Source: Gemmatimonadaceae bacterium
GTDB lineage: Bacteria > Gemmatimonadota > Gemmatimonadetes > Gemmatimonadales > Gemmatimonadaceae
DNA: 64,000 nucleotides
NCBI GenBank assembly: GCA_016720905.1
Contig: JADKJT010000007.1
Coordinates: 62,001 to 126,000, forward strand
Reading direction: 5' to 3'
The notes under the pieces were generated by a model. The model saw nothing but the letters and a program-made list of their open reading frames with translations, was not told the DNA's origin and made no database searches. The position numbers were made by a program, and so were the translations under genes. Shown piece by piece: positions 29,879 to 39,994 of this stretch (its first letter is position 1; every line of letters starts with the position of its first letter).

Positions 29879-32860
29879 TCAGAACACCGACCCCAGCGTC
29901 ACATAGAACGCGCCGTGTCGCGATATGCCTCGTGGCGCGGCGTACGGCGCGGCCGCACCAATGCGCAGCCGATAGGGGGAGTCGTACTGCACGGCGAGGT
30001 CCAGTACCAACTCCGCGCCCGCGGATGCAATCCACCCATCGCGCTCACCGGGACGCTCGCACAACCCCGTCTGCCGCCTGGCCAGTGCCGCCGGACACCA
30101 CGCGCGCGCCGCGTCGCTGAACAGCGTGACCGACAGTTTGTCCGCAAACAGCGTGAACGGCCCCGGCGCATCGCGCAGCAGTATCAACGGCGCGCGATAC
30201 TCCACGCTGCCGCCCAAGGCGCGTGCGCCGTACTGCGCGCCGGGCGCCACGCCGCGCACCGGGAACGTGCGACCTGGATCGCCCACCACCAAACCCGGCA
30301 GCAGTTCCGTCGACACACCACTCACGCCACCGACACTCAGCTCGGTCGACGAGTTATCCCCGATGGTCGATGCCGCGACACGCCCCATCAACACGTGACG
30401 TGAAAATCCCGGCAGGTTGAGCGGCAGATAGCCGCGCAACGTCCCGTTGTGTCGCCACGAGCCGGTGGTCGACGGCGCATCGTCGCGCCACCGATAGTTG
30501 GTCGACACCGATGCCACCACACCTTCCTCCACCGAAATGCCACACGCACCGCGACGCGCCGTGCTGATTGACGCACTGGCAAAGGCGCTGGGATACCGCG
30601 TGCCGCGACGCAGCAGTCCCGTCGGAGGCCCCAGCAGGGCATCGATATCGGACGAGAAGTCGCGCACCTCATACTGCACACCCAGCGTGCCGTTCACACC
30701 CGTACGGATGCGCGGCACAGACCATACGCTGGCCAGCGTGTGAAACCGCCGTCGACGCGCAAGGAACCCCAGCGTCGTACCCGCCGTATCGGTCACGCGA
30801 AACGTGGCATCCCAGGCCTGCGACCAGGACACATCCAACACCGGCACGCCGATGCCCCGATAGCGATAAGCCGCCGCCGCGTCGGTTTCGCCGCGGTCGG
30901 GATCGACCAGCACATTGGCCACCCAATCGTGTCGCTCCAGAATGTCGCTGCCGCTGGTCGACACGCCGTACGTCGCCTGTCCCTGGCGACCGGTGCCCGC
31001 CGACGGCAACCAGTAGCGCGGCCACAACTGCCGCACCGCCTGATACCGTCCAAATGCACCCACCGTCGGCAACACCGTATCCGACGCACCGCGCACCACA
31101 TTCGTGCGCGGATACCAGAGGTTGCGCGCCATCGCTCCCATCGTGTCCAGTGGCGCCACTGATACCACGAATCCATTCTCGCGATAGCGCAGCGCCGCCA
31201 CCAATCGGCCATCGGGCGACACGCTGGGCTGATACACGCCGGTGGTGACGGCACTGGCGACACGCACCTCTTCACGCTCCTCGCGCCAGCGCAACGTATC
31301 CAGCGGCGCGGTCGCCGCGGCCACCGGCGCCGTTTCCAACTGCATGCGGCCGCTCCGGTCGCTGCTCCACACCAATCGTCGTGCATCAGGCGTAAACGAC
31401 GGCGACGCGAACACTGCGCGTGCGCCGGTGACGATCTGCTGTGTGTGTCCCAAAGAATCCATCACCACGATGCGTTCCTCGCCGGTGGGCAGGAATTGCA
31501 CCGCCACCATTCGGGAACCGTCGGGCGACCAGCGCGGATCGGCCCACGTGTGTTCCGTCCGCAACGTCCTCACTCGGCCCGCCGAGTCCACGCGCACCAG
31601 GTGCGTGGCGGCCGCCGCCAGTTGAATGGCCACGATGGCGCCGTCACGACGGACATCCGGTTGCACCAGCCGTGCGCCGTTGGTGAGACGCCGTTCGTGA
31701 GACCCGGTGCCACGATACAAATCGCTGCGCAGTTCATACGGATTGCGGTAGTCAATCTGCGCAAACACCGTGCTGTCGCCGCGACCAGTTGGCGCGTTCA
31801 CATCCAATCCGTTGCGACGCGCCACGCGCGATACCTTGCCCGGCGCGCGTACATCGGCCACAAACAGCCCCGTCACATCGCGACCGTTGCTGGCCGTCCA
31901 CACCACGGTGTCCGGCGACTGCCAGCGCGGTGATTCCGCATACCACCCATCGTGCGTGAGCGCCCGCCACGGCGCATCGCCGGCGCTGTCCAGCGTTGCC
32001 ACCAACACGCGTAACGAATCACGCATCGCGTCAAACTGTCTTGAAAACGACACGCCAAAACCAATGCGCGACGCGCGATCAAGGAAGAACGGAATCGGCG
32101 TGTAGGCCGTCGTCTCCACGAAACGTCGCATGCTGGTGTCGCCACCAACACGCGATGCGTGCTCCATCAGCAGCGCGCCATACGCGTACGCGGTCTGGCC
32201 CTGCGGAAAACGCGAGGTGGCCAGACTCCAGCGGCGAATGGGCGGCAACGCCTGTTCACGAGCCGCCGCACGGGCCACCGTGCGCGACTCGGTGCTCACC
32301 AAACGACCACTGCCGGCAAGCGCAGTTTCATAGTGGACCGCCAGCCCTTCCTTGACCCAACTGGGCGTAAGGCTGTTGGGGAAGAAGATGGGGTTGCGGC
32401 CAAACACCCATCGTCCGGCACGCCACAGTCCGCGCGCCCGGTCGATATGAAAGATGTGCGCCAGCTCGTGCGTGATGACCAGACGCAACCAATCATCGTG
32501 AAAACGCAATTCGGTCGAGCCAATCGGCGGTACGGCGTAGATCACCACGCGATTGGTGGGGAACACCTGCGCAAATCCGTTGCTGAAGTCGACGTTGTCG
32601 GCAATCAACAGGTCGATCGGTCCGGCCGGTGCCGTCAGCTCGCGCGCCAACTGTGCGTACGCCACCTCGGCAATCGCGGCCGCGCGACGCGCCAACGGCT
32701 CCTGATCGGCACGGGCGTGCACACGCAGATGCGTGGTGGCCAGCGTGCGCATGGCGCCGCGTGGATCGACCTGGGCGTGCGCGGGCGTGGAGTCGCCGAC
32801 TACCAGAGCCAGTAGACAGCAGACGGCTAGACGGGAGACGGGCGACGTCCGGGACGTCAT
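29879..32860 (-). CDS. Fusion: exported gluzincin metallopeptidase, TolB-like propeller, outer-membrane barrel
   Basis: After a signal peptide (LAVCCLLALVVGDSTPAHAQ), residues about 40-200 form a zinc peptidase-like domain: THELAHIFHID (HExxH at 131-135) with a downstream WVKEGLAVHYE supplying the third ligand Glu171. Residues about 290-560 carry PD40/TolB-like strands (WADPRWSPDGSRMVAVQFLP, FTPDARRLVWSSDRSGRMQL, VYQPSVSPDGRLVAALRY). The C-terminal 350 residues look like a BamA/Omp85-type beta-barrel and end in Phe (GAFYVTLGSVF), the usual outer-membrane insertion signal. ATG 32860 overlaps the amidase stop (ATGA). The N-terminal codons arise from a GGGAGAC heptamer stretch. Substrate unknown; possibly envelope protein processing at the outer membrane. 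Confidence 0.82.
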   Translation of the reverse strand: MTSRTSPVSRLAVCCLLALVVGDSTPAHAQVDPRGAMRTLATTHLRVHARADQEPLARRAAAIAEVAYAQLARELTAPAGPIDLLIADNVDFSNGFAQVFPTNRVVIYAVPPIGSTELRFHDDWLRLVITHELAHIFHIDRARGLWRAGRWVFGRNPIFFPNSLTPSWVKEGLAVHYETALAGSGRLVSTESRTVARAAAREQALPPIRRWSLATSRFPQGQTAYAYGALLMEHASRVGGDTSMRRFVETTAYTPIPFFLDRASRIGFGVSFSRQFDAMRDSLRVLVATLDSAGDAPWRALTHDGWYAESPRWQSPDTVVWTASNGRDVTGLFVADVRAPGKVSRVARRNGLDVNAPTGRGDSTVFAQIDYRNPYELRSDLYRGTGSHERRLTNGARLVQPDVRRDGAIVAIQLAAAATHLVRVDSAGRVRTLRTEHTWADPRWSPDGSRMVAVQFLPTGEERIVVMDSLGHTQQIVTGARAVFASPSFTPDARRLVWSSDRSGRMQLETAPVAAATAPLDTLRWREEREEVRVASAVTTGVYQPSVSPDGRLVAALRYRENGFVVSVAPLDTMGAMARNLWYPRTNVVRGASDTVLPTVGAFGRYQAVRQLWPRYWLPSAGTGRQGQATYGVSTSGSDILERHDWVANVLVDPDRGETDAAAAYRYRGIGVPVLDVSWSQAWDATFRVTDTAGTTLGFLARRRRFHTLASVWSVPRIRTGVNGTLGVQYEVRDFSSDIDALLGPPTGLLRRGTRYPSAFASASISTARRGACGISVEEGVVASVSTNYRWRDDAPSTTGSWRHNGTLRGYLPLNLPGFSRHVLMGRVAASTIGDNSSTELSVGGVSGVSTELLPGLVVGDPGRTFPVRGVAPGAQYGARALGGSVEYRAPLILLRDAPGPFTLFADKLSVTLFSDAARAWCPAALARRQTGLCERPGERDGWIASAGAELVLDLAVQYDSPYRLRIGAAAPYAAPRGISRHGAFYVTLGSVF
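32828..32851. repeat. GGGAGAC heptamer stretch inside a coding start
   Basis: Two heptamers, gacgggagacgggcgacgtc, overlap the first codons of the peptidase-barrel gene (its TSRTSPVSR residues). This is the only copy in the window that is coding. Confidence 0.6.
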
Positions 32861-34893
32861 GGGGTGGACAGAGTGCGAAAGTAGGCTTCCAGTCCGTCGG
32901 CAATGGCGGTCGCATAGCGCATCAGAAAATCCGGATTGCGCATGGCCGCTTCCTGTTCCGGCATCATGACGAATAGTCCCTCCGTCAATACCGATGGATA
33001 CCAGGTGGGACGCGCCACGGCGAGATTCTGATAGTGCACGCCCAGATCGCGCAAACCAAAACTCGCGGTCAGCGCCGATTGCACGGGTCGCGCCAGTGGC
33101 TCGCTGGACTGATGATAGAACAGGGTGCTGGTCCCGTTCGCACTGAATGGATTGACACCGTCCGGCAGCGCATTCAGGTGAATGGACACAAACGCGTGCG
33201 CGTTCATGCGACGCGCCGCCACCGCGCGTTCGGTGAGTCCCACTGGCGCAAGTGTTTCACGGGTGAGCACGGGCGTCGCGCCGCGGGTGCGCAGCAACTC
33301 GAACAACAGTTCGCCAACCGGCAGCACCGCATCGCCCTCATACAAACCGGTGGGTCCCGTGGCACCGGCGGGCGGGTGACCCGGATCCACCGCGATGGTG
33401 AGTCCGGCCAGCGGACGCAACGGATCAATGACCGGCAGTCGACGGATGCGCAGCACGAAGGCGCGACGACTTTCGTCCCACAGCGACAACCATCCGTACA
33501 CAGGCTGCGACAAGGTGAAGGTCACGCGCACCCGGTTGCTCCCCACCTGATCCCAGCTCATCCGACGTATCAACGTATCGTTGCCCAGTATCGGCGAGAT
33601 GTCCGGATTGGCCTGCACGCCGTACATCGTCAGCACCAGCGTGCGTCCGTCTGGTTCCACCAGGAAGGCCGGTCGTTCACCCATCGTGATGCTGACGTCC
33701 ACCCAGTCTCGCGACGGCGTCACGCGCAGGCCGCCGGTCACGCGCTTCGGCATCGCGCTCCCCTCCGGGAGTGCGACAATGTCCTCGTTGGCCACCCATA
33801 CATCCAGCGCGTCGTCCAGTCTCACCCGCGTCGAGCCGTTCTGTCGTCCGGTGATGTCCAGCACGGTGCCGGGGAGCAGCAGCCACTTGTACGTCCCATC
33901 GGGCACCGTTCGCGCATTCACCACATGGTCGGTGTCACTCCCCACCAGGTTGGTGCTGCGTAACACCCCCAACAGCCGCTCGCTCGGCGCAGGCGTTTGC
34001 ACCACCGGGACGGTCAGTCGCGTCGTGTCGACACCGCGAACCGCCACTATGCGCGAAGCAGTTACCAGTTGGGCTGCCGGCACATCGGTGGCGAACGTGA
34101 GACCCACATCGCGGTCGGCGGCAACCGCGCTATCCAGCGTCACCTCTGCACTCACGGGAGCGCGCGCGCCAAGCGCGGCCTGTCGAGCGGTCGACTGAAT
34201 CCGTGTCAGGGGGATCATCGGTCGACGTGATCCATCAGCAAGCTCCAGCTGCAGGCGCGCATTCGCGGCCGCCCGCACGCTGACACGAATCCACTCGGTG
34301 GCAGTGGCTCGCAGTCCACGAGCCGGCAACACCGACGTGCTGTCCAGCAGTCGCGATCCCGTACTCGACAGAACCACCCGAGCGGGGTACCGCACGGTGA
34401 GGGATCGACGCAGCACTTCGTCGCCGCGGCTCACCACCAACTCGTATCGCGGGGCGGCTACCGGAGGGTTGGCAAGCCACGCAATGAAGGCCCCGTTGGG
34501 CGCGACCGGAACGGCCACGCCATTGATGGACAACGTGGCATCGCCGGACCCCACACTCCCCAGAACAAAGTTGGAATCGCGACTGGCAATGACCTGATTC
34601 TCACTCGGGTATTGCACGTGCGTCGCGAGGGCTGCGCCGGATACCACAGGGACCGGCGGCAGCCCGATAGGTACCGGCAGCGCGCGCGCCGGCATGGCCG
34701 TTGACGTTGGCGGTTGATTCGGGCGCGACGCCGCCGTCGAGCCGGTGGAGGATGGACCCGCCGTCCGACAGGCGCTTGCGGCCACCAGCAGGGCGGCACA
34801 GATAGTGCCATTCAGCCGACGCCGGTGTCGTCCGGTGGGCCACGGCGTGCGCGAGGTCTTGCATCGGAATGACATGGATGCAAGCTGACCCAT
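32857..34893 (-). CDS. N-acetylmuramoyl-L-alanine amidase (Amidase_3) lipoprotein
   Basis: The C-terminal 200 residues are an Amidase_3 domain that cleaves the bond between MurNAc and L-Ala in peptidoglycan: LTIAVDPGHPPAGATG (zinc His), GLYEGDAVLPVGELLFELL (zinc Glu), HAFVSIHLNALPDGVNPF (zinc His) and LTEGLFVMMPEQE (catalytic Glu). A long N-terminal region (about 60-430) has beta-rich repeats with AMIN/SH3-like character (YKWLLLPGTVLDITG; RVRVTFTLSQPVYGWLSLW). A signal ending AALLVAASAC suggests lipidation. The exact start is uncertain (ATG 34899, 34893 or 34875). The stop overlaps the next gene's ATG, so the peptidase-barrel fusion is made together with it. It is divergent from the PP2C gene. 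Confidence 0.9.
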   Translation of the reverse strand: MGQLASMSFRCKTSRTPWPTGRHRRRLNGTICAALLVAASACRTAGPSSTGSTAASRPNQPPTSTAMPARALPVPIGLPPVPVVSGAALATHVQYPSENQVIASRDSNFVLGSVGSGDATLSINGVAVPVAPNGAFIAWLANPPVAAPRYELVVSRGDEVLRRSLTVRYPARVVLSSTGSRLLDSTSVLPARGLRATATEWIRVSVRAAANARLQLELADGSRRPMIPLTRIQSTARQAALGARAPVSAEVTLDSAVAADRDVGLTFATDVPAAQLVTASRIVAVRGVDTTRLTVPVVQTPAPSERLLGVLRSTNLVGSDTDHVVNARTVPDGTYKWLLLPGTVLDITGRQNGSTRVRLDDALDVWVANEDIVALPEGSAMPKRVTGGLRVTPSRDWVDVSITMGERPAFLVEPDGRTLVLTMYGVQANPDISPILGNDTLIRRMSWDQVGSNRVRVTFTLSQPVYGWLSLWDESRRAFVLRIRRLPVIDPLRPLAGLTIAVDPGHPPAGATGPTGLYEGDAVLPVGELLFELLRTRGATPVLTRETLAPVGLTERAVAARRMNAHAFVSIHLNALPDGVNPFSANGTSTLFYHQSSEPLARPVQSALTASFGLRDLGVHYQNLAVARPTWYPSVLTEGLFVMMPEQEAAMRNPDFLMRYATAIADGLEAYFRTLSTP

Positions 34894-34900
34894 AGCCATT

Positions 34901-36271
34901 GTGCCGTCCAGCGGGCTATTTGACCGGACTGACTCATTGGGACCATCTTTCCTTATGGGTCAATTTGTAGTTCGTTGGCATCCGACTCCTGTGACCGTAC
35001 CAAAACCAGATGACCCTTCGCTCCGTAGGGAGTTCACCTGCCTCGGCTCGCCTCATGATTCGCCGCATGAATCTGTGACCGTTTCTGCCCCAAACTCCCA
35101 GCTTCCGTCTTCCAACGGTGAGTCGCGCATTGTCGCGCGCGTCTTCGCGTTGACTGACGTGGGGCGCTCGCGCGAGCACAACGAGGACGCCTTTCTGGTG
35201 GCCGACCTCGAGTCGGGCGAACCCGTCGGCTTTGATGCGGCCCCCCACGGCCTCACCGCAAATGCGCACGGCCTGTTGTTCCTGGTGGCCGACGGCATGG
35301 GTGGCGCCGCGTCCGGTGAACTGGCCAGCAGCATGGCCTCCGACGCGGTCCTCGACGTCATGCGCGAGGAATGGCGCGACCTCACGGGGCCCACGTCCGA
35401 TGCATTCGCCACCGCCTTGCGCGACGCGACCATCACGGCCAACGGGCGCATTCACAGCTTCGCGCGGGAGAATCCCGAACATCGGGGGATGGGGACCACC
35501 GCCACGATTGCGGGATTGTTCGGCGACACGATCTACGTGGCACAAGTTGGCGACAGTCGCGCGTATCTGTTGCGCGATGGCAGCGCCAAACAACTCACCA
35601 AGGACCAGTCGCTCATGCAGCGGCTCGTCGAGGCCGGTGAGATGACGCAGGAACAAGCAGAGGCCAGCGACCGCCGCAATATCATTCTGCAGGCACTTGG
35701 CCCCGAGCCCCATGTCACCATCGATCTCACCCATCAGCAGTTGCGACGTGGTGACACGCTGATCCTGTGCAGCGACGGGCTCTCGGGACTGGTGCGCGTT
35801 GATGAGATGGCCCGCATTGCCTCCGAATCACCCAGCGTCGACGTGATGTGCCAGCGACTGATTGATCGGGCCAATGAACTGGGCGGGCCGGACAACATCA
35901 CGGTGATCGCCGCGACGTTCGAAGGCGGCGCACTCGATACGAAGATCGACGGCGACGCGGTGGGCTACAACACGTACCCGCTGGCGGGGACGCTCAATCA
36001 CGATACGGCCGAGGAGCCGCTGCCGCCGCCGTCGCTCAAGTCGCGACTGCGCAGTGACCCCACGCCACGCTATGGCACACCGGCACCCACGGCGGCTGCT
36101 CTGGAAGAAGAGTTCGCGCGGGCGCGCGAGGCCTAGGACGAAGCGGCGCTGGGCGCTCCCGAGGAGGTGGTCGAGGCGCGTCGCCGCAAGGTGGAACCGG
36201 TCTATTTCGTTCTGGTGCTCATCGCGATTGCCGCCGTGATGTGGCTGCTGGTCCGATTGCTGAAGAAATAG
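34901..36271 (+). CDS. PP2C-type Ser/Thr phosphatase with in-frame stop before its membrane anchor
   Basis: A PPM/PP2C phosphatase domain spans 35120-35925: ALTDVGRSREHNEDAFLVAD and FLVADGMGGAASGELAS (metal-binding Asp residues), GMGTTATIAGLF, VAQVGDSRAYLLRDG, ILCSDGLSGLV and GGPDNITVI. It removes phosphate from Ser/Thr, opposing the STPKs of this window. TAG at 36134-36136 ends the frame. The same frame then reads DEAALGAPEEVVEARRRKVE and a membrane helix (YFVLVLIAIAAVMWLLV) and stops at 36271, so the complete protein appears to be membrane-anchored. The start is uncertain: ATG 34901 or GTG 35075, since the first 60 residues are not conserved-looking. Confidence 0.85.
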
Positions 36272-36298
36272 CGGTGTCCAACGTCAGGTGTCGTTGGC

Positions 36299-37781
36299 CT
36301 ACGACACCTTGCGCGTCTTGAGCAGCGCTCGCGCTGCCGCCTGCTGCATCACCCGATCGCCGCTCCACGCGACGAGCGTTGGCACCGCGAAGGGCAGCTG
36401 CGCCGCGAATCGCGGGTCGCCGCACCCCACCACAATGGCGTCGCGCTGGAGTGCGCGCGCCGTGCTCAACCAGGTCGCGCACGCGCGCCACCGATGACGG
36501 CAACAGCGTCGAGCGCGACTTCATGGGCAGGTAGTCGGAGAAGAGTCCGATAACCAGCGGCCCGCCGCTGGCGACCGTCGGCTCGGACGCATCGCGCGCA
36601 TCGTGCCCGCCGGCCCGCAACGCGTCGGACAGCGCGGTGGTGGCAACCATGGCGGTATTCACGTCGATGTCGTCATCCACAATGACCACTTCAGTGACCG
36701 TCCCCAGTGCGGGGAGCGGCCCGCTCGTCACGCGCAACACGCGATCGGCGAGCAAGGCGCCCCACGCCGTGTCGGCGCCGCTCGGTCGTCGCCAGTCGTT
36801 GGGCGGTGACGCCCACTGCGCCCATTTGAGTCGCCGACGCATAGCCTGCCGAATCCGCTCCGGCTCCAGCGTCCCGTCGCTCGCCGCACGCTCCAGTGCG
36901 TCCAGCGTCGATTCCAGATTCCCCGGATCAAGCAGCACATCACAGCCCGCGCGCAACGCCAGCACGGCCGCGCGGGCGACGTCGTGCCCCTGCAACACGC
37001 CGGCCATCGTCAGCGCGTCGGAGACAATCAGGTGGTCGTACTTGAGTTGCTGACGCAGCAGCCACTGCAGCATCTCGCGTGAGAGCGTCGCCGGTTCCCC
37101 GCTGGAGTCAAGCGCGGTGTACGCGACATGCGCCGTCATCATGCTCGCCACCCCTGCGCTGATGGCGGCGCGGAACGGGTGCAGGTCCTGCTCTTTCAGC
37201 TGATCGGCGGCAAAGGCGATGACCGGCAGCGTGAGCGACGGATCGTTCGTGACCCGGCCGATCCCCGGGAAGTGCTTCGCACATGCCAACACACCTTCGG
37301 CCTGGCACGCCTCAATCCACGCGGTGACCAACGTTGCCACGGCGCGCGCATCGCTGCCCATCGAGCGCGTGCCGACTATCGGATTCTCGGCCAACAGATC
37401 GAGATCGCACACCGGCGCCAGATTCCAGTTGACACCCATCGTGCGTGCTTCGCGCGCCGTCAGTCGCGCAGCACGGCGCAGCGACTCGATGTCGCCGAGT
37501 GCCACGATGGCTGCCAGCGGGGGCAGTCCGGTGGCGCCGGAGAATTGCTGTCCCGCGCCGCGCTCCAGATCGGCGGCAATGAGCAGACGATGCTTCGACT
37601 TGATCTGCAGATCTTTGGCCAGCGCCCGCACGACGTCCTGCTCACCGCCCACCAGCTGAAACCCGCCCACGCCAAGTTCGAGCGCCGCATCAATGCCGGG
37701 ACGTGCATCGGCGAATCCGCGCCCGGGGGTCCAGTGCACGACCGGCACCAGCAGTTGTGCGAGGTCGCGACGCGTGCTCAT
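36299..37781 (-). CDS. GH3 NagZ-like beta-N-acetylhexosaminidase, C-terminus frameshifted
   Basis: A cytoplasmic (no signal) GH3 protein in an operon with anmK and murQ, where NagZ would release GlcNAc from anhydro-muropeptides. Seen: LLIAADLERGAGQQF, NWNLAPVCDLDL, NPIVGTRSMGSDA, GVLACAKHFPGIGRVTND and IVSDALTMAGVLQG (nucleophile Asp). The acid/base loop usually reads KHFPGHG followed by DSH; here GHG is GIG and DSH is DPS, so the catalytic His is absent. The long frame ends at 36219 in unrelated sequence. From about 36495 another frame continues RDAIVVGCGDPRFAAQLPF and TLVAWSGDRVMQQAAARALL, stopping at 36299. ATG 37781 overlaps the anmK stop (ATGA). Confidence 0.82.
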
Positions 37782-38980
37782 GTGGCGGGCGTATAGTGGC
37801 CCAGCGTGCGAGCCCCGCGCGAGCCGGTGGCCCCGGGAACATTGCCGCTGCGTCCGGTGAGATGCAAATACCCCAGCAGCGCGAAGGCTACCGCTTCCTT
37901 GGCTTCACCGTCAAAGTACAGATCGTCGAAGCGCGCTACACGCATGGCACCTTCCGCGCGTGACGACGTCGCATGTGCCAGCGCGTCAGCCATGGCGCGC
38001 AGCAACGTCGGGTTCTTCGCGCCACCACCCGCCACCACCACTTCGCGCACCGGCTCGGGCAGGAACCGCGCATACTGGTCGGCGATGCTCCGTGCCGTGA
38101 ACGCCGTGGCCGTGGCAATGATGTCTTCATCGCGCACGGCGTCGCGGCCGGCCTGGCATCGGGTCATGAAGGCGTCGATGTACTCGCGCGAAAACCACTC
38201 GCGCCCCGTGCTCTTGGGCGGCTCCTCGCGAAAGAACGGCGCGTCAAGCAGTTCGGCAACCACCGCGTCAATGGGAGTACCGGCCCGCGCCAGCGCCCCA
38301 TCGCGGTCGTACGGCAGCTCGGGGCGCAACGCGCGCGTGACCGCATCGATGATCACCACGCCGGGTCCGGTATCGAACGCCCGCACGGCGCGCACATCGT
38401 CCGATTGCCCGGCCGACCTTGGCGGCACGACCGTCACATTGCCGATGCCGCCCAGATTCTGGAGTGCCCGCCATTCCGTCGCATGCGCAAACAGGCGGGC
38501 ATCCGCCATGGGGACCAACGGGGCACCCTGACCACCCGCCGCCACGTCACGCGCACGAAAGTCGGCCACCACGGCGCATCCCGTGCGCTCGGCAATGCGT
38601 GAGGCATCGCCGAGCTGCCACGTACTGTGTGGAGGTTCATGCCACACCGTGTGCCCGTGCGAGGCAATGGCCGCCACATCGGTGCGCGCCACGCCGGCGT
38701 CCGCGAGGGCCATCACCGCCGCATCCGCCAGCCAGTCGCCCAGATCCGCATGCAAGCGACAGTATTCGCGTGCCGTGCCGTGTCGCATCGATGATTCGAG
38801 ACGCTCGCGCTCCGTCACCGAGTAGGCGCGTTGCGTGAACGCCAGCATGGTGGTCTCGATGCGACCGTCGGCGGTATCGACAAAGCGCACCACGCACGCC
38901 GAGATGCCATCCAGCGACGTCCCGGACATGAGACCCACGAGCACGGCACCCGATTGCGGATTGATGATGGGGCGCGTCAT
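37778..38980 (-). CDS. anmK: Anhydro-N-acetylmuramic acid kinase
   Basis: AnmK phosphorylates and opens 1,6-anhydro-MurNAc to MurNAc-6-phosphate, which MurQ then uses. The 400-residue protein carries the family hallmarks: VGLMSGTSLDGISACVV (ATP-binding), ASHGHTVWHEPPHSTWQLGD, LQNLGGIGNVTVV, FDTGPGVVIIDAVTR and VVAGGGAKNPTLLRAM. ATG 38980 overlaps the murQ stop (ATGA). The longer frame reaching 39280 is antisense to murQ. Downstream, its stop overlaps the GH3 start, so all three genes are translationally coupled. Confidence 0.95.
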   Translation of the reverse strand: MTRPIINPQSGAVLVGLMSGTSLDGISACVVRFVDTADGRIETTMLAFTQRAYSVTERERLESSMRHGTAREYCRLHADLGDWLADAAVMALADAGVARTDVAAIASHGHTVWHEPPHSTWQLGDASRIAERTGCAVVADFRARDVAAGGQGAPLVPMADARLFAHATEWRALQNLGGIGNVTVVPPRSAGQSDDVRAVRAFDTGPGVVIIDAVTRALRPELPYDRDGALARAGTPIDAVVAELLDAPFFREEPPKSTGREWFSREYIDAFMTRCQAGRDAVRDEDIIATATAFTARSIADQYARFLPEPVREVVVAGGGAKNPTLLRAMADALAHATSSRAEGAMRVARFDDLYFDGEAKEAVAFALLGYLHLTGRSGNVPGATGSRGARTLGHYTPAT

Positions 38981-39903
38981 TCGTTGACCGGCGGCGGCGC
39001 GTGCGGGATGACGCGCCGGATCACGCCGCCAGCCTGCGCAAGATGGGCTGCCGCCTCGACGGCCTCGATACCCAGCGCGTGCATCACGATGGCCAGTTTC
39101 ACCGCTCCACCGGCGCGTGTCAGCAGATCGCGCGCCGCCTCGCGCGACACCAGCGACACCTCCATGACGATGCGTTCGGCGCGATCGGCCAACTTCGAAT
39201 TCGTGGCGCGCAAATCGACCATCAGGTTTCCGTAGCTCTTGCCCACCCGGATCATGGCGCCGGTGGTGATCATGTTGCACACCAGCTTCGTGGCGGTGCC
39301 CGCCTTGAGCCGTGTCGAACCCGTGAGCACTTCGGGGCCCACGACCGGCAGGATCATGATATCGGCCACGGCACGCATCGCCGGCGGCGGCTCACTGCAC
39401 GCGATGAGCGCCGTGGTCGCACCGAGCGCGCGCGCGCGCGACAACGCGCCACGCACGAATGGTGTGGTACCGGACGCGGCGATCCCGACCACGACATCGC
39501 CTGCGGTGACCGCATTCGCGTCCATGACGTCGGCGCCGGCGTCGGGATCGTCTTCGGCGCCTTCGATTGGCGTCCGCAACGCCACATCACCGCCGGCGAT
39601 GAGCCCCACGACCATGGCGGGATCCGTGCCGAACGTCGGCGGACACTCACTGGCATCGAGCACACCGAGTCGCCCGGAGGTTCCCGCGCCGATGTACAAC
39701 AGGCGGCGATCGGCGCGGAACGCCTGCTCGACCACGCTGATCGTGCGCGCGATGGCGTCCCGCTGTGTCGCGACCAGATCGGCGACACCACGATCTTCCG
39801 CGCTCATCAGATCGACGATCGCCTCCGCCGATGCGAGATCGATGTCGACGGTTCGCGGATTGCGACGTTCGGTGACGCGTGGATCCAGCGTCTGTGCGGG
39901 CAC
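38977..39903 (-). CDS. murQ: N-acetylmuramic acid 6-phosphate etherase
   Basis: MurQ removes D-lactate from MurNAc-6-phosphate to give GlcNAc-6-phosphate, completing muramic acid recycling. It is a SIS-domain sugar-phosphate enzyme: LLYIGAGTSGRLGVLDASEC, PPTFGTDPAMVVGLIAGGD, VVGIAASGTTPFVRGAL, TGSTRLKAGTATKLVCNMI and TTGAMIRVGKSYGNLMVDL are near-textbook. I place the start at GTG 39903 (VPAQTLDPRVTERRNPRT), matching the usual N-terminus. The longer frame to 40029 is antisense to the divergent gene. First gene of the murQ-anmK-GH3 operon. Confidence 0.95.
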   Translation of the reverse strand: MPAQTLDPRVTERRNPRTVDIDLASAEAIVDLMSAEDRGVADLVATQRDAIARTISVVEQAFRADRRLLYIGAGTSGRLGVLDASECPPTFGTDPAMVVGLIAGGDVALRTPIEGAEDDPDAGADVMDANAVTAGDVVVGIAASGTTPFVRGALSRARALGATTALIACSEPPPAMRAVADIMILPVVGPEVLTGSTRLKAGTATKLVCNMITTGAMIRVGKSYGNLMVDLRATNSKLADRAERIVMEVSLVSREAARDLLTRAGGAVKLAIVMHALGIEAVEAAAHLAQAGGVIRRVIPHAPPPVNE

Positions 39904-39994
39904 GAGAAGGATTGGGGGAAACTGTCGCCAGTGTCGCACCCCGACTACCTTCCACGATACCGGCGCGATCTGATGCCGAAACTTACGAGTCCGA

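Noticed and set aside
39000..39280. Longer anmK start at 39280
   Set aside because: The extra N-terminus is antisense-like, overlaps murQ, and the ATGA start at 38980 matches the family.
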